Shown: piece after piece, positions 59,893-64,000 of the stretch
How the letters are laid out: the number at the start of each line of letters is the position of its first letter
Numbering within the stretch: position 1 is the stretch's first letter
Assembly (NCBI RefSeq): GCF_000005505.3
Contig: NC_016132.3
Location: 20,946,501-21,010,500 of the forward strand
Reading direction: 5' to 3'
Source of the DNA: Brachypodium distachyon
Lineage: Eukaryota > Streptophyta > Magnoliopsida > Poales > Poaceae
Length of the DNA: 64,000 nucleotides
The notes under the pieces: generated by a model
What the model saw: only the letters and a program-made list of their open reading frames with translations
Databases searched by the model: none
What the model was told of the DNA's origin: nothing
Made by a program: the position numbers and the translations under genes

Positions 59893-60075
59893 CTATACAT
59901 TTGTGTATTTTTTCCCTAATTCCTTCCAAATAAATTTGAATTTAGACTTAAAACTTTGCACGTTTGTAGAGAAACCTTCAACATATGGATTTTTTAGGGG
60001 TTTTTTAAAAACTTTTGAACACGAAGTTTACGGAATTTGCACCGTAAAAACGGTTCTCACCGATACTCGCCGATA
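59893..60075. repeat. Fragment resembling the large MULE terminus
   Basis: Shares with 36770-36970 the order TACATTTGT, TAATTCCTTCAAAT, TTGCAC-GTAGAG, CTTCAACATATG, AAAAAC, GAAGTTT, CACCG. It lies directly after the CACTA target site and lacks coding sequence. Confidence 0.5.
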
Positions 60076-60287
60076 GCCAGCGTGCGTACGACCCTGCGGC
60101 TGTTCACCGTCTAGCGAGTTGTGCACCTGCACTAGGAAAACAACAGTCTACCTCCTCGCAACTAGCCTGGTCTGGCCTGTCATTCCCTCGCCTGCCCCCT
60201 GTTTCCATCCGATTCTGCCCAAATTTGACGTAGTATCATGCGCTTTCTCTTACAATCGTTTGGCAGTTATTTCTGTAATTTAATATG

Positions 60288-62945
60288 TACTAGCAGAACG
60301 ACCATGCGTTGCAACGGAAATTAAAAATACTCATTTCGTTCCTTAAATTAAGGTGTATTTTTTTATCGAGGCTTTTAACCAAGATTACTCCATCACGTGT
60401 GACTTATGTGATACAAATTATTATAACCATAAACAAGAATATTTTTAAATAATAATGCAATGATATAAATTTTATTTCAAAATATATATACACAAATAGA
60501 CTAATTCTTGGTCAAAAGTTGGGTCAACGTAAACAATACACACCCTAATTTAAGGAGCAGAGGAGGAGTATGTTATTATTTTTACTACTGCTAAACATAT
60601 CTCTTCATCTTGCCGCTAATGATTAACTACCACTAATCATAGCTCTTCCTCCTGGTTTATGCATCTCTGATCATTCCGAAACACAAGGATAGTTTTTTAA
60701 GCACACCTTATCACTCTCATAAAGTGCCATGTCAATTGTGTTAGGACTGAAGTGCTCTGCTATCTAGGACCCACATATATAAGTTAAAATTTAACCACAA
60801 ATTTCTTACACTTTGATAATTTTGAAGTCATTCACCGAGCTCATTGTAGAGAAAAAATAATATGTTTAACAAGAACCATGGCTTGGCCACATGTTTTAGG
60901 GCTCAGAAAAATATTAGTTTGCCAAGAAGAGCACACAAATTAAGATGTATCAATACTGGAAACATCATATTAACATATTGAAATCTTGGTAACAGGGGCT
61001 TCATGTTGTCTTCCTTCCCGGCAGCCCATCTCTTGATCTCAAAATCAAGTGTTTCCAAATGAAAGTAAACTCGACTAAAAATTCTGCATAGAAAGCATAG
61101 CCTAATGAGTTTTCTAATGACCCACAAAGGGTTCAGAAAAATATATCCCAGAACATCAACTTCAGTATTTGAAGGACACACAGCCAGATAGTGCTTAAAA
61201 CAGGAGCTCATTGTAATTTATGCTTGCATAATTCAGATCGACAATGAGAAATTCATGATCAGATGACAATCTGTAAGAGCAACAGTGAGTAAATTAAATG
61301 TCGTTTCTGTGGTGCAAAGAGCTAAGTACCAGTATATCATTGACATTTCAACTATATTTAGCACAGATTAAACCATCTTATGAAACAACAAGTGCTCTAG
61401 CTAGCTCACTACCAGACTCAAATCCTAGAGCTAAGTTGCTAATTGCATATTCAGGCTGCAGCTTCTATGACTGTTGAGCTAAATTGAGTGTTACCAATTA
61501 AGATTTACAAAATTTAGTTTTTGCAGGTTCACATCCACAGTTTGGTATTAGCCTGGAAATAGTCTAACAATTCAAGCCTTTGCATTAGCTTGATCTCTAT
61601 TATGTATATATCAAGCTAAGTACAGTAAAATGTACAAATGAAATCCATGCCAAAGCTATGTATTCCACCTGAAGAAAACCACCAGGAATTCATGATGCAC
61701 TCATGAAATCAGCACAGAATCCTAAGAGTCTAAGACTGGTCTGGTATAAGACATATCCTTAAGCCCCTAATATTCAGGCCATCCAAGTGGAAAAGATATA
61801 GGCAAGAAAGCAACGGTAACCAGGGGAAGGCGTGGCTAGTAGCAGGGGATGGCGTGGGTGGCTTCTTCCACTCAAAACTCCTACAAAATCACATAACTGA
61901 ATTTACCGTTGATCAATCACACACACCACACTGAATTTATCAGCGATGCCGTCCAGCAGACTGGGGAGCTAGGACTCCAGTGCTTGGTTAACAAACCAAT
62001 CCAAGCATACCAAGATCGATCAGGTAGCTTTGTTGAGAACACAGCATTATTAATCGTCCAATTAGCAGCAAGGGCAACGCAGAGGGGGAGAGAGAGAGGG
62101 GGGCGAGGTAGGAAAAGAGGGGACGCGCAAGGGAGAGTGTCCGGGGGGAAAGACGGACTGCTACCCGGGAGGCGCGCGACGGTTGGGTTGCCGGGATATG
62201 TGGACGGATGGGCTCGCGGCGTGGTGCTCGCAGCGCACGATTACAGCGGCGTACGAGCTGCACGGCGAGCGGGGGCATGTGGGGCTGCGATGTTGAAGTG
62301 GAGGTGGCCGAGGACCGCGCGGGGCCGCTGCGCGGAAGCTCTCCGGGCAAAAAGGTAGCCCCTTGCCCTCTTGCCGGATCCCGTGCTGGACAGTAGGGGG
62401 AGGAGCAGCGGCGGACGAGGGAAGGGGAGGGAGCAGGTGGGGCAGTGCCGTGGTGGGGTGAGATGGATGCCCTTTTTCGTCGTGTGCGGGTGGGAAGACG
62501 GAAGAAAAAACCGCTTCGTTGAAAGGAGCGTTTGACGCGTGCGGTGGGCAGTCTGGGACCACGTACGGACGACGGAGAGGACGGACGGTTTTGTTACGAG
62601 GGTTTTTCCGGGCGTGAGGGAGAGGACGTAACAGGTACGTATTAATATCTATTAAATTAGAATTGGTCGTGATGCGGTCGCCGTAAGTTAACTTTGTTAA
62701 AATTACAGTCAACATATCACTGTTCGTTATTTTTTTTTCCTCCAGTTAAAATTACAACCAATACGTCACTGCCCGTTATTTTCTTTTTCTTCAGTTTTTT
62801 TCACGATTTTTTCTACTCCATCTTACAACCGACGCCACCACACCCGCATGCCGACCTCGACAGCGCCATGAGTTGCCTACACAGAACATACAAATAAATA
62901 ATTTGTGATTTTATTGAGGCGTCGCAACGCGCGGGCACACCTGGT
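60288..62945. other. Possible non-autonomous element bounded by GCGTTGCAACG-type ends
   Basis: TACTAGCAGAACGACC-ATGCGTTGCAACGG at 60290-60320 and an inverted counterpart at 62920-62945 (CGTCGCAACGCGCGGGC, ACACCTGGTA) resemble terminal sequences that recur in grass genomes. The interior contains a MITE, AT-rich sequence and a GC-rich patch (62060-62620) with several unassigned frames. No domain is recognised. Element status is uncertain. Confidence 0.35.
60330..60568. mobile_element. Tc1/mariner-type MITE (239 bp)
   Basis: The left end CTCATTTCGTTCCTTAAATT is mirrored by AATTTAAGGAGCAGAGGAG, with TA at 60328-60329 and 60569-60570. The inner TTTTAACCAAGA pairs with TCTTGGTCAAAA-like sequence on the right. 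Confidence 0.8.
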
Positions 62946-64000
62946 ATAATTACAACACTTGACTTCCCTGTGTTGAACCGTACTTGTTTATCGTACTTAC
63001 ACGCAGGTACCTGGTACCATTCCGAATTTATCCTGCATTTTCTGGGGCCATCATCCCAACACTTGGCAACCTCGTGCCTACCGGCCGGCGAGCAGTGACA
63101 TAGGCCAAGCGAGGATCGCAGAGACTTCCGTTCCATAACTATTATTGTTGAAATATTTTAGACATTTTTTAAATAGATATATTTATTTTTTGACAAATTT
63201 GAGACGAGAATTATGAAATGGAGAGTATACGTATTTGATTCGATTTAGTGCCGTTCTTAACAAATCGATTCGTACTCTACGAACCTTTTGCTATCATTTG
63301 CTAAATAAAACTGTGTAATACAGCTTCTCTGGCTGTCGTCAACGTGTCGTCGGTGGCTCGGTGCTGTGGCGGTGTTCTGCTGTACAGGGGTATAATTGTG
63401 CAGACTTACAGCTGTACCAACGAACTAGCTTCTCTTTTGTATATCTGGCAAGGAAGCCATTTTTGATCTGAATGGATCTGAACTTATTGTGCATAGTTGT
63501 AGTCCATATGGGGCGAATAGTAGGCGAAATTCAGAAATAACTGCATGATCTGAATTCTGAAATTGCCTGGCTTCTTTCTTTCCGCAGACAGCAGGTAATC
63601 ATAGGCCAACTACGTCACGGAAGATTACCGGACGCATTGCAAAGTGTGTCGATTTGGTTTCAAAGTGCTACAAATTTATATTCGTGGTATTTTAAAAATG
63701 TTGAATATAATCATGTTGGCAAAAGTATTTGACGCACTTTTATCGACAAAATATGCAGTTGAAGTGCTAAAAGTGTGGTTAAAAATCAAAATTAACTACA
63801 TTTGAACAAAGTACGGCTAGCATAGTGCGGGCAAATGTCTGCCGTGAGATAGTCGGGTCGTTTCAGGTAGAAATATAGAACACAACCAGAAGATATGAAA
63901 TGGCATCTCGGCCGGAATCAAGTCATCCTTATGACCTTATCTTTTGACTCTTTACATCAGAGCTTATAGATTGCACTGTGTCTGAAACTCTTTAAATTCT
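62946..64000. other. Intergenic, nothing recognised
   Basis: AT-rich DNA. A possible MITE remnant ends near 63228 (ATGAAATGGAGAG before TA), without a clear left partner. No gene supported to the window end. Confidence 0.4.

Noticed and set aside
62161..62715. 184-codon minus-strand frame as a gene
   Set aside because: Proline-rich translation of a GC-rich patch without domain or start context; possible leader of an unknown element.
1..64000. Metabolic gene cluster
   Set aside because: Laccase, GPAT, immunophilin, S-acyltransferase, TPR and COX genes share no pathway.

Overview
The window is nuclear DNA of a grass, most likely a Pooideae member such as a Triticeae species or Brachypodium. 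Four things point there: GC-rich first exons beside AT-rich introns, a high density of Stowaway MITEs with TA target duplications, nested CACTA, Mutator-like and LTR elements, and proteins that match well-known monocot families. All gene models are read from sequence by joining exons at GT/AG borders in consistent phase.

Left part (0-16 kb): a five-exon laccase (+), a DVL/ROTUNDIFOLIA-like micropeptide gene (+), a curious array of seven palindromic modules (5278-5750) inside a possible minus-strand transcription unit, an FKBP20-1 type immunophilin (+), a PAT16-like DHHC S-acyltransferase (-) that converges with it, and a tRNA-Leu(CAG) whose 3' end and terminator are duplicated.

Centre (16-40 kb): two nearly identical glycerol-3-phosphate acyltransferase genes lie tail to tail (16208-18135 + and 37383-40022 -). 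Between them is an approximately 18.5 kb Mutator-like element. It carries a C48/ULP1-like protease gene (+) and a FAR1-type transposase pseudogene (-) in convergent orientation, in a background of TGGCAACTT-type words all on one strand. A 3.7 kb LTR-like sequence with a 5-bp target duplication and a tRNA-like B box is nested in it.

Right part (40-64 kb): transposon-rich DNA that includes a MITE split by a LINE-like retroposon, a small Mutator-like or foldback element with an internal 97-bp array, an eleven-exon gene for a TPR-like protein carrying two sister MITEs in its introns, a cytochrome c oxidase VIIa-like gene (-), a small conserved plant protein gene (+), and a complete but dead CACTA element with a 3-bp target duplication inside or beside a MITE.

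The host genes are unrelated housekeeping, cell-wall, lipid and signalling genes, with no sign of a metabolic cluster. What ties the window together is its transposon history. The most unusual signal is the hairpin array, whose two stem types differ by paired, complementary changes.
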